DNA of 17,224 nt from JBKEBX01 sp047974615 (GCA_047974615.1 JBKECM010000002.1:1-17224); one strand, 5' to 3'; positions 1 to 8,459 are shown, counted from the first letter of the stretch. The notes: generated by a model from the sequence alone, not told the origin. Numbers and translations are program-made.

Positions 1-7
1 ACAAAAA

Positions 8-145
8 TTACGCTCGACTTGATGATTTGCTTTGCAAATCATCTTGCATATAGCATCTCACTATTTTCGTGCCATTATCATTAGTAATATTTTTTTCTTT
101 TTGGACTTTTTCAGCACCCTCTTGCCAACCATAATTAAACTTTTT
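8..145 (-). pseudogene. Possible 3' remnant of an unknown gene
   Basis: On the minus strand, 45 codons are open between a stop at 146-148 and a stop at 8-10. The translation is mixed in composition and not low-complexity; it contains YGWQEGAEKVQKEKN near its start and DDLQSKSSSRA at its end. No start codon or ribosome binding site precedes it, so if real it is the decayed tail of a gene. A stop-free stretch of this length can also arise by chance in AT-rich DNA. I do not recognise the family. Confidence 0.15.
21..43. repeat. Perfect 10-bp inverted repeat (hairpin) in leader
   Basis: GATGATTTGC at 21-30 is the exact reverse complement of 34-43, separated by a TTT loop. It has no T tract after it, so it is not a standard terminator. 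It lies about 130 bases before the mutS2-like gene. It may be part of a dispersed palindromic repeat or a hairpin belonging to the gene before the window. Confidence 0.6.
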
Positions 146-173
146 TTAGATGTCACCTTAGGAGAAGTAAAAA

Positions 174-2063
174 ATGAATATTACAACTATTGAAACATTA
201 AACTATAATAAAGTAAAGGAAATAATAAAAAGCTTCTGCGTGAGTGGTTTAGGTAAAAGTCTTATAGACAAAATACAACCAACTGCGAACCTTAAAACCA
301 TAAACCATTGGCAAGAAGAAACCTCAGAAGCTAAAGCTTTACTTGATATTGGTTATAATATACCTTTAAAAGGAATATCTGATATATCTCATATTATTGA
401 AAAAATAGAGAAAGAATATACTTTGGAAATAAGTGAATTAGTTCAAATCACAGATTTTTTACGTGGTTGCAAAAGTATAAAAAAATTTTTCATAAATAAA
501 GAAGATTATGCAAAAAATTTAAGTGCTTATTCTTTAAATATTACAGAAATGCCTGAAATCGAAGAGGAAATAAATACAGCCATAAGAAACAATGCTATTC
601 AGTCAGAAGCCACAAAAGAACTTAAAACAATACGTCGCCATAAAGAAGTTTGTGAAGGTAAAATAAAAGAAAAGCTAGAAAAAATTTTAAAAAATAGTGT
701 TGTGCGTGAATATTTACAAGAAAATATTATAGTACAAAGAAATGGTAAATATTGTGTTCCAGTAAAAAGTCAATATAAAAACCAAGTAGATGGTTCTTTA
801 GTAGACCAATCTGCAACAGGTAGTACAGCTTTTATTGAACCAAATGCTATTAAAAAATATACTTTAGAGCTTGAAATATTAAAAGTCGAAGAAGAAGTAG
901 AAATATATAAAATATTATCTATGTTAACAAATATAGTTTATTTACGTATATTTGAACTACAGATGAATGTTGATATTATAGGTAAATATGATATGATTTA
1001 TGCAAAAGGTAAATATAGTGTAAGTCATAAGGGTATCAGTCCTAAAATAAATGAAGATGGCTACATAAATATAATAGATGGAGTACACCCATTAATAGAA
1101 AATTTCGTACCACTAAATTTTGCTATAGGCAATGACTATAGAGGCTTACTCATAACAGGACCAAATGCAGGAGGCAAAACTGTAGTATTAAAAACAGTTG
1201 GTCTTCTAACGATGATGGCAATGTCAGGATTTCATATTGAAGCAAAGATAGGTACAAATATAAGTATATTTAAAAATATATTTGTAGATATAGGGGATAA
1301 TCAAAGTATAGAAAACTCCCTTAGTACTTTTTCTTCCCATATGAATAATTTATCAAACATAATAAAAAAAAGCAATAAAGATACTTTGGTTTTACTAGAT
1401 GAAATAGGAAGTGGTACAGAACCTAAGGAAGGTGCTTCTTTAGGTATAGCTATACTTGAACATTTGTATAAAAAAGGTGCTATTATTCTTGTAACTTCTC
1501 ATTATGGAGAAATAAAAACTTTTTCTGAAAAACATCAAGATTTTGAAAATGCTGCTATGGAATATAAAATAGATATATTAGAACCTTTATTTAAACTTAA
1601 AATTGGAAAATCCGGTAATAGTAATGCCTTCTATATAGCTGAAAAAATGGGTATACCAAAGGAAGTAAGAGAAAAAGCTTTTAATTATATTTCAAATAAA
1701 GAATATGAAACAAAAAAACTTTGGGATAATAAAGTAGTAAAAAATAAAGAAATAGTTAATGATGATGTAGAAATTAAAAAGATTTTTTCTAAAGGAGATA
1801 GAGTTATTCTTTTAGATGAAAATGAAATAGGTATAGTTTATGAACCTCTTGACAAAGAAAATAATGTTACTATTTACTTTAAAAAGAAATTTAAAAAAGT
1901 ATTCTACAAGCGAATAGAATTGCAAGGTAAAGCTGAAGATTTATACCCTCAAGGATACGACCTTAATACTTTGTTTACAGAATATAAAGAAAGAAAATTA
2001 GAGCACGATATCGAAAGAGGCTCAAAAAAGGTATTGAAAAAGATAATGAAAAATACAAATTAA
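174..2063 (+). CDS. MutS2-family DNA-binding ATPase lacking an Smr domain
   Basis: MutS-like ABC-type ATPase of 629 residues. MutS2 proteins bind branched DNA or stalled ribosomes and act in recombination control or ribosome rescue. The N-terminal lever region carries the MutS2 hallmark VPVKSQYKNQVDGSL (about 195-209) followed by DQSATGSTAFIEP. The ATPase has Walker A GPNAGGKT (329-336), the STFSSHM segment (384-390), Walker B LVLLDEIGSGTEP (405-417) and the TSHY switch (441-444). After the ATPase there is a short GDRVIL...GIVY segment, possibly SH3/KOW-like, and a tail with YPQGYDLNTLF. B. subtilis MutS2 is about 785 residues with a C-terminal Smr nuclease domain; that domain is absent here. 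The stop is genuine, since a strong terminator follows. The start is set by AGGAG at 160-164. It is monocistronic. The family is clear; the exact subfamily role is not. Confidence 0.9.
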   Translation: MNITTIETLNYNKVKEIIKSFCVSGLGKSLIDKIQPTANLKTINHWQEETSEAKALLDIGYNIPLKGISDISHIIEKIEKEYTLEISELVQITDFLRGCKSIKKFFINKEDYAKNLSAYSLNITEMPEIEEEINTAIRNNAIQSEATKELKTIRRHKEVCEGKIKEKLEKILKNSVVREYLQENIIVQRNGKYCVPVKSQYKNQVDGSLVDQSATGSTAFIEPNAIKKYTLELEILKVEEEVEIYKILSMLTNIVYLRIFELQMNVDIIGKYDMIYAKGKYSVSHKGISPKINEDGYINIIDGVHPLIENFVPLNFAIGNDYRGLLITGPNAGGKTVVLKTVGLLTMMAMSGFHIEAKIGTNISIFKNIFVDIGDNQSIENSLSTFSSHMNNLSNIIKKSNKDTLVLLDEIGSGTEPKEGASLGIAILEHLYKKGAIILVTSHYGEIKTFSEKHQDFENAAMEYKIDILEPLFKLKIGKSGNSNAFYIAEKMGIPKEVREKAFNYISNKEYETKKLWDNKVVKNKEIVNDDVEIKKIFSKGDRVILLDENEIGIVYEPLDKENNVTIYFKKKFKKVFYKRIELQGKAEDLYPQGYDLNTLFTEYKERKLEHDIERGSKKVLKKIMKNTN

Positions 2064-2073
2064 TATGTATATG

Positions 2074-2086
2074 TGTAATCGTTACA
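2074..2086. promoter_or_regulatory. Possible auxiliary LacI-type operator
   Basis: TGTAATCGTTACA is a perfect 5-bp inverted repeat (TGTAA/TTACA) around TCG. The half-sites match those of the operator at 2206-2219 in front of the lacI-type gene, about 132 bases away centre to centre. The spacer is one base shorter than in the main operator, so binding by the same protein is only an inference. Confidence 0.35.
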
Positions 2087-2102
2087 ATATTTGAACACAA
2101 CA

Positions 2103-2151
2103 AAAGTATAGAAAAGTCATAATATTTTATAGACTTTTTTATACTTTTTTT
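2103..2151 (+). terminator. Rho-independent terminator of the mutS2-like gene
   Basis: The arms at 2103-2118 (AAAGTATAGAAAAGTC) and 2132-2147 pair over 16 bp with a single G-T wobble, around a 13-base AT-rich loop. The stem runs straight into a T tract ending at 2151. It separates the mutS2-like gene from the regulator operon. Confidence 0.85.
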
Positions 2152-2172
2152 AGTAAAAATTTGAAATTTTTA

Positions 2173-2200
2173 TTGAAAAAAGGAAAAAATATGTTATAAT
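2173..2200 (+). promoter_or_regulatory. Sigma-A-type promoter of the lacI-yjjI-yjjW operon
   Basis: TTGAAA at 2173-2178 and a perfect TATAAT at 2195-2200 are separated by 16 bases. Transcription would start near 2207, inside the operator at 2206-2219, giving a leader of about 75 bases. The spacing and the overlap with the operator suggest direct repression. Confidence 0.75.
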
Positions 2201-2205
2201 ATGTA

Positions 2206-2219
2206 TGTAAACGCTTACA
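2206..2219. promoter_or_regulatory. LacI-family / cre-type operator
   Basis: TGTAAACGCTTACA is a 14-base near-palindrome with a central CG. It fits the LacI-family pattern and also the catabolite-response (cre) consensus TGWAARCGYTWNCW at every defined position. It covers the predicted start site of the operon. It may be the site for autoregulation by the adjacent LacI-type protein, for CcpA, or for both; the sequence alone does not decide. Confidence 0.7.
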
Positions 2220-2280
2220 GAAAATATTTTTTGTAAGTCTATATAAAGATGCTTATGAGTAATCATAGAGAAAGGCAAAA

Positions 2281-3300
2281 ATGACAATAAATGATATCGC
2301 AAAACTATCCAATGTTTCAATAGCTACAGTATCACGTGTAATTAACAATAATGGATATGTAAAAAAAGAAACAAGAAAAAAGATAGAAGACATTATTAAA
2401 GAAACATCATATTCACCAAATGCTATGGCAAGAGGTTTATCTAAAAATTCATCTCTTATTATAGCCGTTATTATGTCAAATAAAGTAATGGCTTTTTTTA
2501 CAGAGATACTAGACGTTATTTTGACTTTGGCTTCAAATGAAGGCTTTAGTGTTCTTTTTTTCAATACCTTTGAAGATAGTATAAAAGAAAAAAATGCAAT
2601 ATTACAAGCCATAGAACATAGAGTTGCAGGTATAATCATTTTACCAGTTATTGAGCCTACTTTAGAAACTGAACAGACACTTGTTTTAGCAGAAAAATCA
2701 AACATACCCGTTGTATTAATTGATAGAGAATTACATAAAACTGAATTTGATATTGTTCTTATAGATAACAAAAAAGTTATTTATGAAGGTGTAAAGTTTT
2801 TAATAAATGAAGGACATTCTAAAATAGCTATTGTAACTTGTCCAGAAGTCGTCAAAAAAGGTGGAACAAGATATGAAGGATACAAAGAAGCCCTTAAAGA
2901 TAATGGTTTACCCTTAAACAAAGACTTTGTTTATAATGGAGCTTTTGACGAAAAGAGTGGTTATAAAGCCTTTGAAAAATTTTATTCTTTAGAAACTCCT
3001 CCAACGGCAGTTATAATAGCTTGTAGTTCTGCTACTTTAGGTACTATGAGATATTTAAGCGAATTTAAATTAGAGCCAGGAAAAGATATTGGTGTTTTAG
3101 CCTTTGATGACATAGCCTTACTTAAGCTCCTAGGTGTAGAAATTACATCAATAGAACGCCCTACTAAAGAAATAGGCAAAATAGCTTTCGAGATTTTAAA
3201 CGAAAATATTAAAAATAAAGAAATAAGTACAGTAAAGAAAAAAATTTTATTAGAAACACATATGAATATAAAAGGTAGTGAAAAATCCACGAAAATTTAA
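2281..3300 (+). CDS. LacI/GalR-family transcriptional regulator
   Basis: 339-residue repressor-type regulator. The N-terminal helix-turn-helix is typical (MTINDIAKLSNVSIATVSRV, 1-20), followed by the hinge region SPNAMARGLSKNS (45-57). The rest is a periplasmic-binding-protein-like sensor domain, with TRYEGYKEAL (196-205) and GVLAFDDIALL (271-281), where family members contact the effector. Length is normal for the family. It begins 13 bases after the end of a run AGAGAAAGG that can serve as ribosome binding site. The yjjI-type gene follows 31 bases later, so it probably controls its own operon and perhaps the transporter after it. The effector is unknown; a sugar, nucleoside or catabolic intermediate would be usual for the family. 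Confidence 0.93.
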   Translation: MTINDIAKLSNVSIATVSRVINNNGYVKKETRKKIEDIIKETSYSPNAMARGLSKNSSLIIAVIMSNKVMAFFTEILDVILTLASNEGFSVLFFNTFEDSIKEKNAILQAIEHRVAGIIILPVIEPTLETEQTLVLAEKSNIPVVLIDRELHKTEFDIVLIDNKKVIYEGVKFLINEGHSKIAIVTCPEVVKKGGTRYEGYKEALKDNGLPLNKDFVYNGAFDEKSGYKAFEKFYSLETPPTAVIIACSSATLGTMRYLSEFKLEPGKDIGVLAFDDIALLKLLGVEITSIERPTKEIGKIAFEILNENIKNKEISTVKKKILLETHMNIKGSEKSTKI

Positions 3301-3331
3301 TAGGCAATATAATATTGAGAGGTGAAAACTT

Positions 3332-4828
3332 ATGTCACAAAAGATTGAAGATACAATTAAAGAGGTTCTTTTAGATAAAAGACTGACATACCCACAAAGA
3401 CTAACAACTTTAGCTCAAATTGCTGAAAATGTTATACCACAAGTTTCTCTATCCGATGATGCAAAGTGTTTTCTTGATAAAGAAATTATTTTTGATATGG
3501 GAGAAGGAAATACACCTTATAGACCAAGATATGTATTACCAGATTATGATAAGTTTATGAAAACAGGTAGTAAATTTTTGATGATTGAGCCACCAAAAGA
3601 TATCTGGGAAGCTACAAATAGTCTTTTGATTTTATATAGACATGTTCCTTCTGTAATAGCAGGTCCTGTTTACATCGGTCATCTTGATAGATTATTTGAA
3701 CCTTTTGTTAAAGACGAAAAAGAAGCTAAAAAAGCGATTAAACTTTTTTTACAAAATATAGATCGTACAATAAGTGATTCTTTTTGTCACGCAAATATTG
3801 GCCCTTTTGACACAAAAGCAGGCAGAATAATATTAGAATTATCCCAAGAGATGGAAAGACCAGTACCTAATTTATCTTTTATATATAACGAAAACACAAG
3901 TGATGAGTTTGCTGAACTTGCTATAAAAACAGGCTTAGTAACTGCAAAACCAAGTTTTGTTAACGATAAAATGTATAGCCAAGACTGGGGCAAAAATTAT
4001 GCTATAGTTAGTTGTTATAACGCTTTAATGATAGGTGGAGGAGGTTTAACTCTCGGTAGATTAAACTTAAAAAAACTCGGCGATGAAGCTACAAACGTTG
4101 AACACTTTATAAATGAACTTTTACCAAAAGGTATCCTTGCACAGTGTGAACAAATGGATAAAAGACACACGTATATCATAGAAGACTGCAAATTTTTTGA
4201 AAATACTTTTTTAACAAAAGAAGGTTTAATTGATGAAAGTAAATTTGTAGGAATGTTTGGTATAGTTGGTCTAGCTGAATGTGTGAATACTGTATTAAAG
4301 CTTACAGCTAAAGAAGAACGATATGGACATGGCAAAGAAGCAGAAGAATTCGCACTTAAAGTACTTGATATTTTACATAATATCGTAACAAGATACAAGC
4401 CTAAGTATAGTAAATTCGCACTTCATGGACAAGTAGGTATTTCTTCCGATGTAGGTGTTACCCCTAATACAAGAATACCTGTAGGTGAAGAACCAGAATT
4501 ACCTTTGCATTTATCTTTTACTGCTAAAACGCAAAAATACTTTTCAGCAGGTATAGGAGAATTATTTCCTTTTGAACAAACAAATATAAAAAATCCAACA
4601 GCAATACTTGATATTATAAAAGGTTCTTTTAAAAATGATATGAGATATTTTTCATTTTATTCAAGTAATTCTGATGTTGTTAGAATAACAGGATATCTTG
4701 TAAAGAGATCAGATATTTTAGAATATGATAATGGAAATGCAACACTTGGAAATTCAACGTTTTTAGGTAGTGGTGCAAGTAAAGGCTTAAAGATATTTGA
4801 TAGAAAAGAAAGAAATGTGTCGTCATAA
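3332..4828 (+). CDS. yjjI: YjjI-family (DUF3029) glycyl radical enzyme
   Basis: 498-residue glycyl radical enzyme of the YjjI type, close in length to E. coli YjjI. The presumed catalytic thiyl cysteine is C228 in SCYNALMIGGGGLTLGRL. The presumed radical glycine is G454 in RITGYLVKRSDI near the C terminus. Other conserved-looking blocks are FCHANIGPFD (151-160) and the Gly-rich loop after C228. Enzymes of this class are activated by a radical-SAM partner and inactivated by oxygen, so the protein works in the anaerobic cytoplasm. The partner is the next gene. The start is set by GAGAGGTG at 3317-3324. No reaction for YjjI is known to me, and the sequence does not reveal the substrate. The family call is firm. 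Confidence 0.93.
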   Translation: MSQKIEDTIKEVLLDKRLTYPQRLTTLAQIAENVIPQVSLSDDAKCFLDKEIIFDMGEGNTPYRPRYVLPDYDKFMKTGSKFLMIEPPKDIWEATNSLLILYRHVPSVIAGPVYIGHLDRLFEPFVKDEKEAKKAIKLFLQNIDRTISDSFCHANIGPFDTKAGRIILELSQEMERPVPNLSFIYNENTSDEFAELAIKTGLVTAKPSFVNDKMYSQDWGKNYAIVSCYNALMIGGGGLTLGRLNLKKLGDEATNVEHFINELLPKGILAQCEQMDKRHTYIIEDCKFFENTFLTKEGLIDESKFVGMFGIVGLAECVNTVLKLTAKEERYGHGKEAEEFALKVLDILHNIVTRYKPKYSKFALHGQVGISSDVGVTPNTRIPVGEEPELPLHLSFTAKTQKYFSAGIGELFPFEQTNIKNPTAILDIIKGSFKNDMRYFSFYSSNSDVVRITGYLVKRSDILEYDNGNATLGNSTFLGSGASKGLKIFDRKERNVSS

Positions 4829-4829
4829 T

Positions 4830-5666
4830 ATGGATAAATACCTTGGTGCAATTAATAAAATAATACCTTTTAGTTGTGTAGATGGCCCGGGAAACCGTAG
4901 TGCAATTTTTTTTCAAGGCTGTGGATTTAACTGTATATATTGTCATAATCCAGAAACTAAAAACCATTGTAACCATTGTAAAAAATGTGTGAAGGTATGT
5001 CAAACAAAAGCCTTAAATATTATAGATGACAAAGTTTTTTGGGAGAAAGATAAATGTTGTAACTGCGACTTATGTATAAGGGTTTGTGAAAATAAAAGCA
5101 CTCCAAAAATAAGTTTTATGACTGTAGATGAAGTTTTTAACCATATTGATAGTGCCCTACCCTATATAAATGGTATTACAGTATCAGGTGGCGAATGTAC
5201 TTTACAAGAAAAGTTTATTACGCAACTTTTTAAAAAAGCTAAAACCTTTGGAAAAACCTCTTTTGTAGATACAAATGGCCAAAATGATTTTTCAAAAATG
5301 AAAGAACTTACTAAAGAAATGGATATGGCTATGCTTGACATTAAAGCATATGATAAGGAAGAACATATTTCACTTACCGGTATATCTAAAGATATTGTAT
5401 TTGAAAATTTTGAATACTTAGCTAGCATAAATAAACTTTATGAAGTGCGTACTGTTATTTTGCCTGAATACTTAGATAACAAAAAAACTGTTATTGAAGT
5501 TGGCAAAATATTAAGAAAATATCCAAATGTTAGATACAAACTTATTAAATGTCAAAAGCATAACATTGAAGAATTAAAAAATTTTACTATGCCAAGCGAT
5601 GACTATATGAAAGAGCTTTACTCTTTAGCTTATGAAAATGGTGCACGTAATATAATTATTACATAG
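4830..5666 (+). CDS. yjjW: YjjW-type radical-SAM glycyl radical enzyme activase
   Basis: 278-residue activase that would install the glycyl radical on the upstream YjjI-type enzyme using S-adenosylmethionine. The radical-SAM cluster motif is CGFNCIYC (C31, C35, C38). An inserted ferredoxin-like domain carries two CxxCxxCxxxC motifs (C47-C50-C53-C57 and C76-C79-C82-C86) for two further 4Fe-4S clusters, as in other activases. SGGECTLQ (119-126) is the SAM-binding GGE motif and MLDIKAYD (168-175) is a later activase signature. The N-terminal IIPFSCVDGPGNR is diagnostic. The ATG at 4830 lies one base after the yjjI stop, so translation is probably coupled. An in-frame TTG at 4797 and ATG at 4815 would give longer forms overlapping yjjI, but the family normally starts near the IIPFSCVDGPG block. 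Confidence 0.93.
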   Translation: MDKYLGAINKIIPFSCVDGPGNRSAIFFQGCGFNCIYCHNPETKNHCNHCKKCVKVCQTKALNIIDDKVFWEKDKCCNCDLCIRVCENKSTPKISFMTVDEVFNHIDSALPYINGITVSGGECTLQEKFITQLFKKAKTFGKTSFVDTNGQNDFSKMKELTKEMDMAMLDIKAYDKEEHISLTGISKDIVFENFEYLASINKLYEVRTVILPEYLDNKKTVIEVGKILRKYPNVRYKLIKCQKHNIEELKNFTMPSDDYMKELYSLAYENGARNIIIT

Positions 5667-5829
5667 TTTTTTAAAAAAATACAAAAATTGTATATAAAAA
5701 GTCTTTTGACTTGTTACAAAACAATTTCATATTTAGGAAGTTTAAATTGCTTTCTAAAATATTTTAGTGATATACATTACAAAATAAACCTTAAATAAGG
5801 CATTGCCTGTTATTTAGAAAGGACTAGTG
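5667..5829 (+). promoter_or_regulatory. Leader of the ABC transporter operon, with hairpin before the start
   Basis: 163 bases without a gene. AAGTC-TTTT-GACTT (about 5699-5712) is a short 5-bp hairpin too weak to be a convincing terminator. Two weak promoter candidates exist: TTGACT at 5706-5711 with TATTTA at 5730-5735, and TTGCTT at 5747-5752 with TATACA at 5771-5776; neither has a consensus -10. A hairpin at 5792-5816 (TAAATAAGGC, loop ATT, GCC, two-base bulge, TTATTTA) ends directly before the ribosome binding site GAAAGGA at 5817-5823. It could tune translation of the ATPase gene. I see no purine riboswitch core. Confidence 0.35.
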
Positions 5830-7353
5830 ATGGAACATTTACTTGAAGTTAAAAATGTAACAAAAATTTATGAAGGGGGTATACTAGCCAATCATAATGT
5901 GAATTTTGTAGTTGATAAAGGCGAAATTCACGCTTTGGTGGGAGAAAATGGTGCAGGAAAAAGTACACTTATGAAGATGCTATATGGAACTGAAAGCATT
6001 ACTTCAGGTACTATTTATCTAAAAGGTGAAGAACTAAAGCTTCACTCAAGTAAAGATGCAATTTCTCATGGTATCGGTATGGTACATCAACACTTTATGT
6101 TGATTGACTCTTTAAGCGGTGCTGAAAATATGATGCTAGGTTTAAAAAGTGCCAGTTTTTTTAGTAATAAAAAAAGAGATATAAAAACTACTTGTGAACT
6201 AGCTGAAAAATATAATTTTAATATTGATGCTTCAAAACGTGTACGTGATATGAGTGTAGGTATGAAGCAAAAGCTTGAAATATTAAAAATTTTATATCAA
6301 AAAGCAGAGCTAATCATTTTAGATGAACCTACTGCTGTTTTAACACCACAAGAAACAGAGGAACTATTTGAACGTTTAATAGACCTAAAAAATATGGGAA
6401 TGACAATTATTTTTATTTCTCATAAACTTAATGAAGTTAAACGTATATGCGACAAAATAACTGTTTTAAAGGGTGGTGTTACTAAGGGTACTTATGAGAC
6501 TAAAGATGTAACAGAGCAAGATATATCAAACCTTATGGTTGGACGTGAAATATCCTTTGAATATAAAAAAGAAGAAACAAAACTTGGAGACACTGTTCTT
6601 AAAGTTGATAACTTAAAATATGTTGATAAGTTTAAGATACCTAAGCTTTCTGGAGTAAACTTTGAAGTGAGAAAAGGAGAGATTTTAGGTATAGCAGGCG
6701 TTGAAGGTAACGGACAAAGCGAGCTTATATCTATTGTAACAGGCAACCTAAAAGCTTTATATGGTAATGTATATCTAAAAGGTATTGATATTACAAATTC
6801 ATCTGTTGCAAATATACGTAAACTTGGTATGTCCCACGTACCTGAAGATAGAATGATTGATGGTTGTGCAAAAGATATGACCGTTCAAGAAAACCTCATA
6901 GTTTCGAATGTTGACACCTTTGCAAATAAGTATGGAGTTTTACAAGGTGGAAAAATCAAAGAACATTCTAATCAGCAAATTAAAAACTTTTTAGTTAAAA
7001 CGAAAAATGAAAATCAAAAAATAGGTAGCCTATCAGGTGGAAATATACAAAAAGTTATTGTTGCAAGAGAATTTATGGCTGAAAGCGACCTTTTAGTTTT
7101 AAACCAGCCAACTCGTGGAGTTGATGTTGGAGCGATATCTTTTATACATTCTAAAATACTTGAGCTAAGAAGTAACAATAAAGGAGTTTTGCTCTCATCA
7201 GCAGATTTAAACGAGCTGATTTCATTATGCGATAGAATTATTGTAATACATAAAGGAAAAATTGTTGCAAACTTAGATAATAAAAATAGAGTTACCGAGC
7301 AAGAACTTGGTCTATATATGCTTGGTATAAAAGAACAGGAGGTAGTAGCTTAA
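5830..7353 (+). CDS. BMP/nucleoside-type ABC importer, ATP-binding protein
   Basis: 507-residue double-ATPase subunit like B. subtilis NupO (YufO) or RbsA-type sugar importer ATPases. The first half has Walker A GENGAGKST (38-46), signature MSVGMKQ (141-147) and Walker B LIILDEPTAVLTP (161-173). The second half has a degenerate Walker A, GVEGNGQSEL (290-299), with no Lys, an intact LSGGNIQK (401-408) and a Walker B LLVLNQPTRGVDVGA (421-435) in which the usual Asp-Glu is Asn-Gln. One weak site is normal for this family, so only one site likely hydrolyses ATP efficiently. ATG at 5830 is preferred over the GTG three bases before it because of spacing to GAAAGGA. It is the first gene of the transporter operon. 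Confidence 0.92.
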   Translation: MEHLLEVKNVTKIYEGGILANHNVNFVVDKGEIHALVGENGAGKSTLMKMLYGTESITSGTIYLKGEELKLHSSKDAISHGIGMVHQHFMLIDSLSGAENMMLGLKSASFFSNKKRDIKTTCELAEKYNFNIDASKRVRDMSVGMKQKLEILKILYQKAELIILDEPTAVLTPQETEELFERLIDLKNMGMTIIFISHKLNEVKRICDKITVLKGGVTKGTYETKDVTEQDISNLMVGREISFEYKKEETKLGDTVLKVDNLKYVDKFKIPKLSGVNFEVRKGEILGIAGVEGNGQSELISIVTGNLKALYGNVYLKGIDITNSSVANIRKLGMSHVPEDRMIDGCAKDMTVQENLIVSNVDTFANKYGVLQGGKIKEHSNQQIKNFLVKTKNENQKIGSLSGGNIQKVIVAREFMAESDLLVLNQPTRGVDVGAISFIHSKILELRSNNKGVLLSSADLNELISLCDRIIVIHKGKIVANLDNKNRVTEQELGLYMLGIKEQEVVA

Positions 7354-7355
7354 CT

Positions 7356-8459
7356 ATGGAAAATAATGTTCAAAGTAAAAAACCATTCGATATTATGGAC
7401 TATTTTAGTACTATTCGTATTCTTGTAGCCTTAATTTTGTCTATGTTAATTGTTTTTGTTATAATATTTTTTGTTAGCGAAACACCTACCCTTGCTATAA
7501 GCAAACTTTTACTTGGCCCTTTAGAAACTAAAAGAAGTTTCTTTAATGTTATAGTAAGAGCTATACCCCTAGTTTTTACAGGTCTTGCTCTTACCCTTTG
7601 TTTAAAAAGTGGTATTTTTAATATAAGTACCGACGCATCTTTTTATATGGGTGCCGTTGTTGCAACAGCTATAGCTATAGCTGTACCTATGCCTAATATT
7701 ATACATCAAGTTGTACTTATTTTTACAGCAGCTATTGTAGGTGGAATTATTTCTATGTTACCTGTTATTATAAATAAGTATACTAAGGTCGACCCTGTTG
7801 TACTTGCGATAATGTCAAACTCTATATTTTACTTTTTCGGCTTATCGATTATAAGTACATATTTTTTAGATAACAGTGGAAGTTGGGGAAGTCAGTTATT
7901 CCCAGATGATGCTAGACTTGGAACTCTCATTCCTGGTACTACTTTACATTACGGTTTTATTATCCTTATACTTGTTGTAGCCTTTGTAGTTTTTCTTATG
8001 AATAAAACTTCCTTTGGTTATAAGGTTAAACTTATAGGAAGTAATCCAAACTTTGCTAAAACTTCAGGTCTTAAAACAGGTACAATAATACTTTTAGCAC
8101 AGTTTATAGGTGGTGCTATTGCTGGTATGGGTGGTGCTATAGAAATCGTAGGCGTATATAAACGTTTTCAATGGCAGTCACCAACAGCTTATGTTTGGGA
8201 CGGTTTACTTGTATATATGCTTGCTAATGGTAATCCGATTTTTATTCCAATCACTGCTTTTTTCATAGCATATATGAGAGTTGGAGCTGAAATAATGTCA
8301 AGAGCCACAGACCTTGATCCAGAAATAGTTACATTTTTACAAGGTATAATTATACTTTTAGTTGCATCACAAAAGTTTTTATATTTCTTAAAGAAAAAAC
8401 ATGATCAAAAGGTATCACTTGCTCGTTCTGAAGCAGAAGAAGGGAGTGTGCTTGTATGA
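7356..8459 (+). CDS. BMP/nucleoside-type ABC importer permease 1
   Basis: 367-residue integral membrane protein of the branched-chain amino acid/BMP permease family (NupP/YufP-like). Hydrophobic segments fill the protein from about residue 20, with hydrophilic ends, the C-terminal tail being Lys/Glu-rich. The family motif after the second membrane helix, usually FNIGxEGQ, reads here GIFNISTDASFYMGA, so its acidic and Gln positions differ. The coupling loop is represented by GYKVKLIGSNPNFAKTSGL. A GGAGG at 7338-7342, inside the end of the ATPase gene, supports this start. Its last four bases overlap the next permease gene (ATGA), which implies coupled expression and a heterodimeric membrane channel. 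Confidence 0.9.
   Translation: MENNVQSKKPFDIMDYFSTIRILVALILSMLIVFVIIFFVSETPTLAISKLLLGPLETKRSFFNVIVRAIPLVFTGLALTLCLKSGIFNISTDASFYMGAVVATAIAIAVPMPNIIHQVVLIFTAAIVGGIISMLPVIINKYTKVDPVVLAIMSNSIFYFFGLSIISTYFLDNSGSWGSQLFPDDARLGTLIPGTTLHYGFIILILVVAFVVFLMNKTSFGYKVKLIGSNPNFAKTSGLKTGTIILLAQFIGGAIAGMGGAIEIVGVYKRFQWQSPTAYVWDGLLVYMLANGNPIFIPITAFFIAYMRVGAEIMSRATDLDPEIVTFLQGIIILLVASQKFLYFLKKKHDQKVSLARSEAEEGSVLV

Noticed and set aside
2253..2771. 172-codon open frame antisense to the lacI-type gene
   Set aside because: It lies opposite a clear LacI-family gene, has Ser/Phe-rich translation typical of antisense shadow frames, and lacks a ribosome binding site.
5667..5829. Purine riboswitch ahead of a nucleoside-type importer
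   Set aside because: The conserved core and loop sequences of that class are not present; only a small bulged hairpin is seen.
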